Under the pieces are notes generated by a model that searched no databases, was not told the origin of the DNA, and worked only from the letters and a program-made list of their open reading frames with translations. This document shows positions 22,601 through 34,648 of a stretch of 64,000 nt of DNA, in pieces. Position numbers and translations under genes: made by a program. Source of the stretch: Capsicum annuum (taxonomy: Eukaryota > Streptophyta > Magnoliopsida > Solanales > Solanaceae); contig NC_061115.1 of the NCBI RefSeq assembly GCF_002878395.1, positions 148,560,961-148,624,960 on the forward strand. The letters are read 5' to 3'. Numbering within the stretch: the stretch's first letter is position 1; each line of letters opens with the position of its first letter.

Positions 22601-25600
22601 ACAAGCCTATGAAGCTTGCCTTCAGCAATTGGAGGGAGAAGCAAGAAATGTTCTTAGCGAGGCTGATTTTCTGAAGGAGAAATTGAAGGTAGTTAACACT
22701 TATGAATTACATAAAAGATCTCTTAGTTTTCCTTTTTATATATAAGAGAACAAATAAATTTTGATGCTATGCAACCTGATCCGTCACAGAAGTACCTCAG
22801 GAAAGCTGAGGCTTAGGATGTACCTTTTCTGCAATTATATCTGCTGCACATTTTTTCTTTTATATTAAAGAGCATTTATTAACTTTAATGTGTTTTGATG
22901 CCGTTGCAGATAGAAGAAGAAGAGCGAAAACTTGAAGCAGCAATAGAAGAAACAGAGAAGCAATGTGCTGTAGTCACTGCTGAGCTGAAGGAACTAGAGC
23001 TCAAGTCTAGCCGCTTTAAGGAGTTGGAGGAGCGGTAATTCTCAAATGACCTGGATTGCATCTTTTTAATTTTTTGATGCAGAAACTAGCCATCATAAAT
23101 GTAGTTTAGGAGTTTGTCTCAGTTACTGGCCAATGCATGTATGCATTTTCGTTTCTCTGTTTATTGCTGGGATTCTTTTGTCGTCTAGATATTGGTATGT
23201 CAAAGCCTCGTTGGAGCTTTAGTTTAGGGGAATCCTTTTTCATGAATGTAGTATCGAGGTTTGGATTATTTGAAAAGAGGTCAACCTTAGGGGAGATCAT
23301 TCAAAAAAGTAAGGTCATAACAACGACTCATGGGGAGTCGGAAAGAAGTAGAATCAAAGGGGGTAACAAACAATAAGTAGAGGGGCGACACATGAATTCT
23401 TTTTGGTGCACCCATGGAGTTTCCGTTTGTACTTTGTAGGAAGACTTAGTGTTATTTGCAGAGAATTACGTTATGTTGTAGGTTTTCTACTTTTGATATA
23501 TTGTTTATATATGGGAGGTTTTTCATTATCGATAAAATTATATTACCTTATAAAAGAATATTGCTGACACCAAATAGCTCGAGATGGAGGCGTAGTTGTT
23601 ATTGTTGTTGTAGACTGTAGTATTATAAAGCAACTTAAAATGGCTTGGTAGAGAACCATGCAAAGAAAAGAGGACCCGTTATTATATTCCGGTTTGGTAG
23701 CCTGTACCAAGAGTTCAGTTATAGTTATCTTAATCTATTATTTAAGTTAGCTGTTTGAATTACCCATCACTATCTGCTAATTGTTAGCATGCCGTTTATT
23801 TAACAGGTATTGGCAAGAATTCAATAACTTTCAGTTTCAGTTGATATCTCATCAGGTTTCTTGCTTCTTCTTCTCACTATGTATCTGTTTGTGTCTATCA
23901 TATTTAATTTTCCTGTTGGCATAAGCTTTGGTTATATCTCTTTAAATGATCACTTAACTGTTCTTTTGTTTCATATTACACATACTATCCCTCCCCACCA
24001 AAGAGCTATGTGTATATTGAGAACAAAAATGTAACTCCATTCAGATGATTGGGGTAGAAAAGAAGTATCTCCCTTTTAGGGTAGGGTAGTGGTACTGGCG
24101 TTGGATGGAGTAATCACTTTTTAAGACGGATCTTTTTACTGCAGGAAGAGAGAGATGCAATTTTAGCTAAGACAGAAGTTTCACAAGCTCATTTAGAGCT
24201 GCTAAAGCGAACTAATGTGCTCAATGATGCATTTCCAATCTGGTATGATGGTGAATTTGGAACGATTAACAACTTCCGGCTCGGAAGACTTCCTAAAATT
24301 CCGGTGTGTTACTTTAACTTATTTGGATATAATCGTGTGGTTCCTATTAGATAAATTCAGCATCATGCTTTGCTGCAATATGTGATATTCAATACTGAAA
24401 TCGTATTTTCTCTTAAATTACTTCCTCAATATATCAGATTAATGTTAAATATAACTACAGAATTTATAATTGTTTGGGTTATTGGTTGGAGCGTCAAATA
24501 AATTTTGTAGTTGAAAACTGAATTAGGGTGTGGAAATTGGATGAGGGAGTACAACTTTTGTTTAGGGCATTGTGAAATATGTTACATCTTCAATTCTATC
24601 TCCTGTTTAATACGGAATCTGAGGAAAGGAAAAGGAGAAATAGCAAGTATTATATAGTTTAATTAGTTGAACTTCATGTAGATGTACGAACTGTTATAAA
24701 TTTCATTTATTCATCTTGAATGAAGTTTGATCTTGTAGTAGCTATTTAGTTTGCCATTTTTGTCTTTTTGCATCCATGAACTGATATTTTTGCTACACTT
24801 TAAATGGCAGAAAGAGCTCATTGTTTCTCATTATGATACAGTATGCCGAAACTTTTTTGTCTTGAATTTTTTTTCTCATTATAATAATATTTTCCTTTTT
24901 TCCCTTTTTTTTGTAATCTATAATGTATAATATTTGTAAGTCATGCTTTAGGTTGAGTGGGACGAGATAAATGCAGCATGGGGCCAGGCATGCCTTCTTC
25001 TCCATACAATGGCTCAACATTTCCGACCAAAGTTTCAGTATCCTTATCATAACATACATCTATCTTCTTGTTTACAAGTATAAAATAATCCTATTCTTGA
25101 ACAATTCTGGGGACTTAGCAAAGTTTCAAGTAAAACCTTCAAATAGTCGATATAAAATCAATTTATCACATGGATGGCAAGGATTCTTTTGGATGTTGAA
25201 GAACCCGTGGCTGCAATGCGTAGATGTGGGTGGAATAGTTTAGATATTTAATAAATTTCTGGAGTGTATAAATCAAAGGTCAAAAGGTAGACAGTAGAGT
25301 ATATTTAGTTTCTACCCATAAAGCGTAGTGTTCTTGCTGTTTAATTTTCCATTGTGTATCCTTGATTTTCCATTCCAGATATCGGATAAAAATTCTTCCT
25401 ATGGGAAGTTATCCTCGGATCATGGACACCAATAATACTACATATGAACTGTAAGTTTGTTCTCTTCTTTTTCTTAAACGTATCTGTCCAAAAATATTAA
25501 TTTCCGTTATGTCTGTTTGATACAAATATGTTGAACTCGAGTGGGGTGGGGGGTGAATGATGCAATAATAATCATAGTCGGTAAATGTAGGATGGGTAGT

Positions 25601-26906
25601 CCATTTGCTGTTGATGTGATTTCATTGTATTTACATTGAGCTTTCTACTTGATAATGGTGAATGGGATGTATGAACGGCGAAATCACTTTCTGGAGCTGG
25701 TTATGTTGCATCTTCCTTTCCAGTTATCTTAAATACCTTAAGACAGTAACAGACATTGTTTGTGGTTTTACAATTTGCAATCTTTCACCTTTTAGAATAG
25801 CTAATATGATCCCTTCTTCCTCTCTTGAAGATTTGGCCCGGTAAATCTCTTCTGGAGCACACGGTATGACAAAGCAATGACATTGTTCTTGACTTGTCTG
25901 AAGGAGTTCTCCGACTTTGCAAATTTAAAAGATAGGGAAAACAATATTCGTCCTGAGAAATGTTTTAAGTTTCCATACAAGTAAGTCTCTGCATTTCAAG
26001 AAGCGTAATTCTGCAACACTTAAAAGCTTCAGTCTTTCAGCAAAATGTTTTTTACTCTGTAGTGAATCTCGGATTTATATTTTCTTAGTATTATACATTG
26101 CTATTGGGTACATGGGGTTGTCAGAGTTTCCGCAAAGAAGGGCTTGGTAGACTTTGTTTTTATGATAAGTTTGCTCTCATATGTCCATATTATTATCCCC
26201 ACTGGAGGAACTTGACGTTGGAGCATATGACTATCAGTTAAGATCGATTGGAATAATTTCATAGGTCTATTTGTTTTTCCTTTTCTATTTTTGGGTTGGT
26301 AATAGAGAGGTTTGCGTGACTTGGCATGATCATTGATGTAAGAGTATAGTATGTCTTAGACAACAGCGTGGAACCAGCGAGACTTAATATGCGAGAGTTG
26401 GACAAATACCAGCATGGAAGGGAGCTAAATTTGATACTTTTAGCTTTTAAGAGCCACAATCTTATGCAGTTAGGCCCATTTGTGAAGTACTTCTAAGTGT
26501 TCGCTATTATTTTGTACTCCACTAATTTGTCTTGATTTTCTAATATATTGGGGGCCACAATTGGACTTGTACTTGACTCCACTATAGATATAGAAATGGC
26601 ATTCTCCAACAAAGTTCTTGTTTGATAGTAGTACTATAACTGTTGCTCACCTGTCTAGGGCTTTCTTGCAGGATTGACAATGATAAAGTTGAAAGTTACT
26701 CCATAACCCAGAGCTTTAATAAGCAGGAAAATTGGACCAAAGCTCTCAAGTACACACTCTGCAATTTGAAGTGGGTGCTCTACTGGTTTGTCGGTAACAC
26801 GAATTTCCAGCCACTTTCTGCAACAGTCTCTTCACAAGCTGAAGTTCCAGTTGCAGCAGGATCGATTGACAGCAAACGACCAACCAATACCAAGTTTCAA
26901 TCTTGA
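19638..26906 (+). CDS. ATG6: Autophagy-related protein 6 / Beclin-1 homolog, nine exons, 529 aa
   Basis: ATG6 is the regulatory subunit of the class III PI3-kinase (VPS34) complex; it promotes autophagosome nucleation and vacuolar/endosomal sorting at endomembranes. Coding exons: 19638-19815, 22153-22688, 22910-23034, 23807-23855, 24145-24303, 24952-25037, 25379-25450, 25831-25980 and 26672-26906. They sum to 1590 nt in frame, the usual plant ATG6 size. Visible features: CxxC at residues 30-33 (CQNC); a BH3-like segment around 161-186 ([10 protein letters not shown]); a second CxxC at 187-190 (CLEC); a charged coiled coil from about 191 to 300; and the evolutionarily conserved C-terminal domain ([33 protein letters not shown]). 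The ATG at 19638 opens the conserved N-terminus; the ATG at 22206 is internal (residue 78). All introns are GT-AG; intron 6 looks U12-type. Intron 1 (2.3 kb) holds SINE and retroelement pieces. The gene converges with the CNGC gene. The product call is very secure. Confidence 0.96.
20325..20454 (+). mobile_element. SINE (Au-SINE-like) in ATG6 intron 1
   Basis: It begins near CCGAGCTGGGAGTCCATCG, has the core CTGCGTACACTCTACCCTCC and CAGACCCCACTTTGTGGG, and ends in six TTG repeats. This matches the tRNA-derived Au-type SINE common in Solanaceae, sense with the gene. Confidence 0.8.
20764..20815 (+). mobile_element. 5' fragment of a SINE in ATG6 intron 1
   Basis: GGGTCTATTCGAAACAATCT followed by CCCTACC...GAGGTAGGGGCAAG matches the first part of the same SINE family. 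The second half and TTG tail are missing. Confidence 0.5.
21500..21974 (+). mobile_element. Ty3-gypsy 3' end fragment and short LTR in ATG6 intron 1
   Basis: The plus-strand frame ending near 21660 contains [12 protein letters not shown], the motif found at the C-terminal end of many plant gypsy pol proteins (NLEDKVxxEGG). It is followed by a G-rich stretch and then TGTTATGAATC at 21650, which could be the start of a 3' LTR ending at GTTGTTACA (21974). Integrase and reverse transcriptase are absent. The fragment assignment is reasonable; the LTR limits are tentative. Confidence 0.45.
25038..25378 (+). other. Candidate U12-type intron of ATG6 (intron 6)
   Basis: The only reading that keeps [11 protein letters not shown] splits the Gln codon as CA|A. 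The donor is then GTATCCTTAT, matching the minor-spliceosome 5' consensus GTATCCTT. The matching branch-site element TCCTTGAT (25359-25366) has its A 13 nt before the acceptor AG, in the U12 range, and the acceptor lacks a long polypyrimidine tract. No alternative U2 donor in the neighbourhood preserves the conserved protein. Confidence 0.85.
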
Positions 26907-27616
26907 AGTTCTTGAATCAGTAATACCAACTTCTCATCTTGCGCAATTCATGTTGTAAGTAGACAAGAAAGACAAATTATGTCGGTAAGCGGTCACTCGT
27001 AATGTTGCATCATATTTTCTTTTTCTTGGCTCATTTTAAAAGTTTGAAGCTGTATATATACCAATATAGGTAACATTTCATCGTGCTTCTTGTTTCCTCC
27101 CCCCCACCACCACACACACAACCAAAGTCTTTATAAGGTGCATTCGGTTATTATATACACTTCTGCTGTCTGACGAATACCATAATGTAATAGTTACATA
27201 CAGACCAAACAAGAAATACGTTATACAGAAAACAATACAAAACGATGTATTTCGGGACAACAAAAAATTAAAAGAATTAATCAAAAACAGAATACAAGGG
27301 TTGGTAACCTGACTTGCCAATTGTCATGGTTAATTCAGGCAACCAACCTTAGACCATCTCCAAGTGCTTCATTCTTTCATTGTAACTTTTGGTTTATTTC
27401 CTTACTCCCCTAAAAACTGGCTCAAAACTCAAAAGTTTGAGTTGCTAAACTAGTCAGAACTCAATAAAAACAGACATAAACAAAACTGCTATATACAATC
27501 CTAAAGAATCAAGATACAACATATAACTACTCGAGGAGTTGTTTTGCAAAATATAAAGAATATGTAACTCCACCTATACGAACGTTTGCCAACATTTCTG
27601 GCTAATTGGCTTCCCC
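26907..27616. other. Convergent intergenic region, 3' UTRs of ATG6 (+) and CNGC (-)
   Basis: About 710 bp between the two stop codons, presumably holding both 3' UTRs and polyadenylation sites. A CCCCCCCACCACCACACACA tract lies near 27101-27120. No further gene is seen, and overlapping 3' ends are possible. Confidence 0.5.
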
Positions 27617-30600
27617 TCATGAATCATTTTCCACGCTAAAATCTGGTTCAGCTGGTTTATGAAGCAGCAGAGGTAACGTGGGAGACAATTTGGCATCAGC
27701 TGTGTGGTTATGTCGCAAGGCACGCAGTGCATTAGCAGCAAACCTTGATGCATAAATGATAGCTCCAAGACTTGGTGCATTTGTGCTCTCTTTTGCTAAT
27801 TCAGCCTGCAGTCTATCTTCTTCCTCTCTTAAAGATCTCTCAAGCTTGTTCCTGCAGTGTCGACGCCATGCAACTTGTATGAAGCCTGCAGCCCACGTCC
27901 TCCACTGCTGTGAGCAGTACCTGAAATAGCCAAGTACACAAGTGTTAACGGCTTCCTCCAACACTCATACACCAGTTACTTATGTAGGTTAATTTCATGG
28001 CTGGTCACTTAACTTTCAGCATATTGCATCAAATATAAAATTAATTTGCTATCTGAGGCAAGTTGAAGCTTGTTATGAAATGGAATAAGGCCTAAATAAC
28101 TTACTTGAAAGTATGCTTGAGCTGCTTGCTATGTAGACGTCTAAACTGCGAGGCGACAAACTTGAGGTCATCACCAGTGAGGGCAAAAGCTTCAATATCA
28201 GTTACAGCCTGCACTGTTCTAGTTGAAATGGGAAGACTAGTGGAGGAAGGATGAGGGTCTAAAGCCCATGTAAGGAGCTCATCTCCGCAGAAGCCACCGG
28301 CATTGAGATGAACAGAGTTGAAAAAACCGGTCCTTCCACCATTTGTGGTCATAGTTAGCAGTGTACCTCTCATTAAAAAGAGCATTTCTTCTACTGGATC
28401 GCCTTCTCGGATTATGAAGCTCTTCTCTGTGAAGAGTGCTGGCTTCAGTCTATCACACAATCCGTCCAGTAATTGTTCGTCCATTTTCTCAAATATGGGA
28501 ACCTGCATCACCAAATCAATGCAAAATTTAGTGCTTGTTTGGAGTGATCATCATAAATGATTAAAGTGTATAGGTCACAATATATAAAATATTCTGACAG
28601 AGCTGCTCATGTATAAGGAACTATTATGGATCATCAACACTCCGGCTAAGGAAAGTAGTAAGGGATAGACCTTCCATTCTCATGTCTTAAGCATGAGAAA
28701 TTTGTTTCAACTTTACGGAATGGGATACTTCACCAAGGAAGTAGACCTATACTTTTTAGGAGGAAAACAAAGGAAACTTTTTCTTATGTATATACTTCAA
28801 GACTTGATGTGGTTTCCTACTAGTATGAGATTGAGGTTAGTTGACTGGTTGACTGAAAAATACCTAATTTGGCTTGATAAGGTTTCTTTCAAATCTCATA
28901 CTCCCTCCGTTTCCATTTTATTCCATAAAAGAATGACTTATCTCTATATTTCAAGACTGTACTTTAAACGTTCCTTTTACCTTAATGACATGCTCATAAG
29001 TTATAGCCGTAGAAATGTGATGACATATTTAGGACTAAAAGTTCTAAGGGTACTTTCCCAAATGTGCCAAAAGTTTGTTTTTCTTTCTTAAACTTCATCT
29101 TTAGTCAAACGTGATCATATAACTGAAATGCAGGGAGCAACATTCTTTGATTGCATACACAATGAAGGCTAAAGGTTCACATTACCAGTCAAAACTGTTC
29201 ACTTTCCAGATAAAACACCATTTCAACCCAACATATGATGAAGTTGGACAGACATAATTATAGATGTGCTGAGTACTTACTCTTTTAAGCAAAGACCAAC
29301 AGAGATGGCGCTTTAAATCTCTCCTCAAGTCTCTAGGAAGATTATGAATCAGTAAATCCTCCTCAACTCCCCTGGTTTCTTGCCATTTGTACTGTTCGTG
29401 TCTTCTAATTCGCTCTCTCAGGTTGTCGGGAAGCATGCGATGAGACATCCACTGTTCTGCATCCCGCCTTCTTACTCTCATCTCTTCTACTCTAACCGCG
29501 ATAGACTGCAAATATTTCTGTTTCCAACAACCAACACGAAATTACTGGAACTTCATTCAAATAGTTCACTTGAAAGGTAATTACCAAAACAAGTGGGGTA
29601 TGTAATCCAGTAAATAAGACAAATAACCTTCTATAACACATTTAAATTGCACTTATAGTGTACTGTCAGTTAATACAAGCCCAATTCCAAAATGCCAAAG
29701 TGTTCATTTTGAGAGGTCCCAGTATCATCTAGTCTGGCAAATATGAAACTTTTGAGCATCAACTTTTGTTGAAAATACAACAACACAGCAACATATCCAG
29801 TGTGATCTTACAAGTGAGGTTTGGGGAGGGTGGGGTGTAAGCAGACGTTACCCCTACCTTGTGAGAGGTAGAGAGATTGTTCCTTTGTTGAAAAATGATA
29901 ATGCATAACAAATTACGTGGTTTCTGTAAACTTTTGGATAGCTTATACTTGAGAGGTAAAGAATGGAACTCAATGCCATGCAATTATATGATAAAAGGTA
30001 GAACTGTGCTAACCTGCATATTGCCAATAAGCAAAGAAAACAAGATAAGCCCAATAATGGAGATGAAGATGGCGAAGAGAATCTCTCCTACAAAGGTGCT
30101 TGTCTTGAGGTTTTGGCCAAGAGAACTGAAACATGTAAGAAAGAAATTTAAGCTTTTAAGTTTTAACGCAGTCCGAAGAGATAGTTATAGAATTATGGAA
30201 GTTACTCAACATGTTAATTTTGGTCATACATTCTTGAGACATTAGTAAAATTGGTTAGCTACTTGTAAAAACTACGTTGAATCTGACAGGTGAACATCAG
30301 AAATTGATAAAGGAAAGTTCATCTGGTGGTAGCAAGGATCACTAATGCTTCAATATTAATGACAGGCCAGATGCAACAGAGCAACCACTCGTGAGCGGGT
30401 TCCCCACTGGAAGAGGGACAGGAGATAGGCATCTCAAGGCACATCACGATCTACTGTTGGCTAAATTACGTTACTTAAATGGAACTAACAGAATCCAAGT
30501 GGTCATTCGATTGATCAGAAGATCCTGTCACTTGGCTAAAATCAATTACTTGAACGAAACTAGATCTCATGGTCCAAAACTATTTCTTATGAAGAAATGA

Positions 30601-32544
30601 AACTCTTTTACCACACTAGCAGTCAAATAAAAATAGGACCTGTTATCCAAAATACAGAAATTTTCCATCTGCAGAAATTTAATAGCTGTAAGAAAATCCT
30701 AGGTCAAAATGTATGTAGTGAAATAAGAAAAGGTGAGCAGACCTTAAGTTTCTCAGCCCCCACCAAAAGCAATAGAAGAGTTTGGTCCATAATTTTCTTT
30801 TTTCCACAACCCGGAACTGAAGAGCATCAAGAGCGATTCCAAAATCAAAGTCATTTGCATCCTTTATATCTTCTTGTTGCAGGAAAGGGCAAGAGGAGTT
30901 CAGTAAGGACGCATTTCCATTCATTTTCGCTCCACAATATAAGTAGTCTGAAGAACAGTCAGGAATCTTGTCACACGCACTGCGCCAGCATGTATCTTGG
31001 CGTTCTACTGAGAACAAATACCAAAAGGCCCCAACTACCTGAGATCATACATTTGCACCTATTAAACAGGTTTTTTTGTTCAAGACTTAAATCTTATTGG
31101 AACCGATTGTTGGGTATGAAACTCGTGAAAAAGTGATAATTCAGATGTGTATTTTTGACCATAACTCTAAAAGATAATTACAAGTAAAAGGGAATAACTG
31201 ATAGTTGGGGTGTGAAGCTTGCGAAAAAGTGATAGTTCCGATGTATTTTTGATCATTACCTCTATTTTTTATGTTTTTGTGATTTGTCTATTGGTTGAAG
31301 GGAACTTACGTTACTAGCTAGCATGTAGAGGGAAAGGTTGAAAACAGCTCCACCCCATGCACTTTCCGTAAATAAGCCCGAAGTCCTTGTTACTTCTTTG
31401 TACAAGGGATAAATTCTAAAAATTCTTGGAACATATTGAACAAATATGACAATTTTCAACATTTCTTTTGTTGCCAGAGCAATTGGGCCTTTCACGTTGG
31501 GAGTGATAAGCAGTATCACAATCTGCACAAAAATAAGGTTAAATTTGTCAATATCATATTCTCTTAAGTTAAGAGAATGCCAAAAAACACAAGCTTTTGA
31601 GGACACAAACCTGTGGGAGTGGAAGGACTGCTACAACGTCAACAGTGAAATAAGATAACAAATATCGCTTGGCTATAGCAGCAGAATCTTCAATCAACTC
31701 ACCCCTTCCAAAAACTCGAGAAGTGGGAGCAATGAAGCCAGTATGAAATTGCAAGATAATGTGATTAATATAGAAAAGATCAGTGATAGAACGCAGAACA
31801 CAAGCAGTGATCTTTAACGTCTTGTCCAAATCGAGACACTTATTTTCATTGTCAATGACAGGAATATAGAAGAACAACGGATCCAATGACACCGCAATTA
31901 CACAAACTAGTACAAATACTTTGTTCCATTGCTGAAGAAATCTCCCCTGAGGATCAAGAACTTTCATCTTTGATGCGACAGATTGATCTTTTGTTGGCTT
32001 ATCAGTTATAGGATAGACTCGAATTGATTTTCTCAAGCTACTAATTCTTTCAGAACCCCTCTCTAGCCTTCTTTTGAAGCTGCTCATTAACGAGCTAAAC
32101 GACGGTTTTCTGACATGAAAATGCCTATTATCCTGAGAATTTTGACCGTCAATGCTAAATGATGATTGTTCTGACTTCCGGTCCTCAAACCTAAGTACAT
32201 ATAAAACAAGCAAAAAGATTAATACAAATCCAAAATTAGTTGGTTCATGTACCAAATTGTTACAAAAAAGATCAAATTAGGGTCTAATAAGATTCTTTTT
32301 GTTATTCACTTCCCATTGTGGTCCTATCTTGTTAGTTTCATCGATTAATTTATCTTTTAGCATTAATTCTTCTTGCATGTAGCTCGAATCGTATCATGAT
32401 ATTTATGTCAGCCTCTGATAATAGATCTTTTTAGCTCATGCCGCTATTCAATAAGTCAAAACAAAAATAATTAATTGCACATTACTTGGTATGGAAGGCT
32501 GATTGAACTAACCTTACATATTTGTCCTGCTTGAGATTAATCAT
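27617..32544 (-). CDS. CNGC1: Cyclic-nucleotide-gated ion channel, group I (CNGC1-like), eight coding exons, 723 aa
   Basis: A plasma-membrane, calmodulin-regulated, non-selective cation (Ca2+) channel subunit. Coding exons in transcript order (minus strand): 32544-32513, 32190-31611, 31522-31310, 31038-30743, 30125-30014, 29517-29281, 28502-28105 and 27920-27617. They total 2172 nt in frame, with GT-AG introns. The short first exon gives MINLKQDKYV, joined to RFEDRKSEQ, the N-terminus typical of CNGC1 and close relatives. Visible features: S1 from about residue 101 (VFVLVCVIAVSLDPLFFYIP); the other membrane segments in exons 2-5; a pore/filter with GLRNLSSLGQN (GQN at about 377-379), as in plant CNGCs; a C-linker; a cyclic-nucleotide-binding domain (about 491-615) with phosphate-binding cassette GGFCGDELLTW; and an IQ motif (IQVAWRRHCRNK, about 637-648). 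The C-terminus ends KPAEPDFSVENDS. Group I is secure; the exact orthologue number is less so. Confidence 0.95.
28901..29137. mobile_element. Stowaway-like MITE in CNGC intron 6
   Basis: It starts TA then CTCCCTCCGTTTCCATTTTAT, the classical Stowaway end, and closes with the inverted counterpart CATTTCAG-type sequence ending TGCAGGGAG (29131-29137). The length of 237 bp is typical. The right TA has changed to CA. Confidence 0.65.
29776..29885 (-). mobile_element. SINE (Au-SINE-like) in CNGC intron 5
   Basis: The minus strand reads the family 5' text (CAATCTCTCTACCTCTCACAAGG type), then the GCTTACACCCCACCCTCCCC core and a short interrupted TTG tail (plus CAACAACACAGCAAC). It is in the sense orientation of the CNGC transcript. 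Confidence 0.75.
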
Positions 32545-33464
32545 ATTGAGCTTCTGTTATACTGGATGCTCAGAAATTTCAGCTCTGTTGAAAAACAGAA
32601 TGATCAACAATAGTAACTAGCTTACATTAACTACAAAAACATATTATAGGGCGAAAGGGAAAAACATTCCAAATGAAAGACGTGAATGTGAAAGTGAATA
32701 GTGCAAAATTTGAAGTCGGAATTATAGTTCAAGTATCCTCAACTTGTTCTGGAGTGAGACGTAGTGGTTGTAATTACAATTCAAGTACTAGAAAAACGAA
32801 AATTTATTCAAAAAGATATATAATGGTATATCCAGGAATTCTCTAACTCAATAATTTACTAGTAAAAATATGAAAAATATCAAAGAATATTTCTCCATGT
32901 TATGAAGTCATGAGAAGGAGCATGAAGAGATACCACTTACAAAAGTGTTTTGCCTGCCCTTCGACTAAATGAATTGGGATATTGTAAGAAAATTAGGACA
33001 AATACTTAACACATCAAAACTGATATAAAAGGAACTAAAACCAAAACTAGTACCTCTTTATTTTCCGTTTGGATTTTTTTGGCATTCGGCCTTTTGCTGT
33101 ACATATGCTTGAATAAATAAAAAATGGTCCACGGACCTAAATCTAACTTTAAAAAAAACGTATGGATACAAGTATATAAAAAACAATAACTTGAGCAGAT
33201 AGAAACTTACATAGTCTAATGGACATAATCTACAGCTGCAGGGCGAGTCAAGAAATAATGAAGTGAACTTTAGGACAAGTAGGCAGTAACATATGTGTGA
33301 TCAATTTTTTCTGCTTAAGAAAGTTCCTGGATATTTCTATGAAAAGGCCGACACTGCGTTAATTGGAAGGAAGATTCGGTCTTTTTCCAAAGGGAAGAAA
33401 CTGCGTAGACTTGGTGGAAGAAAAGTCAAAAGTCAATGAAGAGCTCTAGCAAAAGATATTACAC
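32545..33464 (-). promoter_or_regulatory. CNGC upstream region, presumed 5' UTR and promoter
   Basis: About 920 bp of non-repetitive, moderately AT-rich DNA between the first coding exon and the Stowaway-like element. No second short coding exon is required by the protein. I cannot localise a transcription start, TATA box or 5' UTR intron with confidence. Confidence 0.35.
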
Positions 33465-33690
33465 ACTCCGTTTCAAAACGAATACGACATTTAAAATAAA
33501 AATAAAAATAAAAATAAATCTTATAATAATAAATTAAAGTTATATCAAATGCATCAAAATATCTTTTTAATTTTATAATTTTAAACATATCATGTGTCAA
33601 GTTGAAATTAAAGTATTATAAAAAAAAATGAATCATTCTTTTTGAAATAAATTAATAAGAAAAATAGGTAATTCTTTTTTAAACGAAAGT
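33465..33690. mobile_element. Stowaway-like MITE upstream of the CNGC gene
   Basis: It begins ACTCCGTTTCAAAACGAATACG and ends with the inverted equivalent GGTAATTC...AAACGAAAGT. The interior includes the CATATCATGTGTCAAGTTGA block typical of Solanaceae members of this family. The outer CTCCCT portion is truncated on both sides. Confidence 0.55.
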
Positions 33691-33893
33691 ATTTCTTTTC
33701 ATTCTTAAATAATTTTTTTGAGTTCGTACCTATTGGATACAAGTCACCTTTATTAGAGAATGTTTATTCTTCCTAATCCCAATGTTTATTCTTCCTAATC
33801 CCACTCCATATCAGATCTAGTCAAATTACATACAGACACCAAAAACATGAAAAACCAAAAAAAAAGGTACAATTTTTTTTAAATAGGAATTTG

Positions 33894-34632
33894 TGTTGGG
33901 AAAGGCAAAGGCACAATCAAAAAGTCCGACAGGATAGCAGCGGAAGAATACCTAAGTCTAAACTTTTCCTCTCAATTTGAACCAAGAGGAGACAAGCAAA
34001 TCAAGCAAAACAAAGTAACATAACAACAAATAAATCACCACACAAATACGATAACACAAGAATAAAACCAAGAACAAGAGACACCAAATTTACGTGGAAA
34101 ACTCTTCAGTGTGTGAAGAGTAAAAAATTACGGGACCAAAATCTCCACCACAATCACCAAAGAGTTACAATATTGTTCTCCAAAATTGCCACCAAACAAG
34201 TGCCAAACAACGAGCAACAACACAACAAAGATAGCACTAAACTAGAGAATAAAAAGAAGCACAAACACAAAAAATGCAGCTACTGTTCGAAAATGAAGAA
34301 CAGGAGTTAAAGGCCATCAAATCCACCTCCGTCAGTTTCTAATCAAAGATTGAGATGAGAGGAATAAAATGTCAAAAAATCAGCTCAATCGGACAAGAAA
34401 CAAAGCGAAAATCGCAATTTGAAGTTGACTTCTGTGGCTGAAATTTTAGGTGCAAAAATCAGCTTTGTTTTCTCACTTTGGCTGCTGAAAAACTCTTTTG
34501 TGGATTGTGAATAAGACCTAAAAAATATCAATATATATGCCCTATAGTAATGAGCCTATGGGCAAAAGTGGGTTGGTCCAAATTGGGCTTCATTTATCCA
34601 CATAGAAAGGAAAAAAAATCCATGACCCAATA
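33894..34632 (-). repeat. 3' LTR of the copia element at 33894-39372
   Basis: Begins TGTTGGGAAAGG and ends CCCAATA (a C-to-T change from CCCAACA). It has an insertion relative to the other LTR near 33997 (ATCAAGCAA). Confidence 0.9.
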
Positions 34633-34645
34633 ATTCTCCCCCTCC
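34633..34645 (-). other. Polypurine tract of the copia element
   Basis: Minus-strand GGAGGGGGAGAAT directly precedes the 3' LTR, the expected plus-strand priming site. Confidence 0.8.
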
Positions 34646-34648
34646 GGA

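Noticed and set aside
22206..22745. Independent 179-aa gene starting at 22206
   Set aside because: It is exon 2 of ATG6 read from an internal Met and running into intron 2; the donor at 22689 and conserved upstream residues show this.
23570..23615. GTTGTTATTGTTGTTG tail in ATG6 intron 3 as another SINE
   Set aside because: Only a short TTG-rich tail is visible; the SINE body is not recognisable upstream.
28693..29091. Plus-strand 132-aa open frame
   Set aside because: Overlaps CNGC intron 6 and the Stowaway-like MITE, with no recognisable protein.
30597..31136. Plus-strand 179-aa open frame
   Set aside because: Antisense shadow of CNGC exon 4 (30743-31038) and flanking introns, with no domain.
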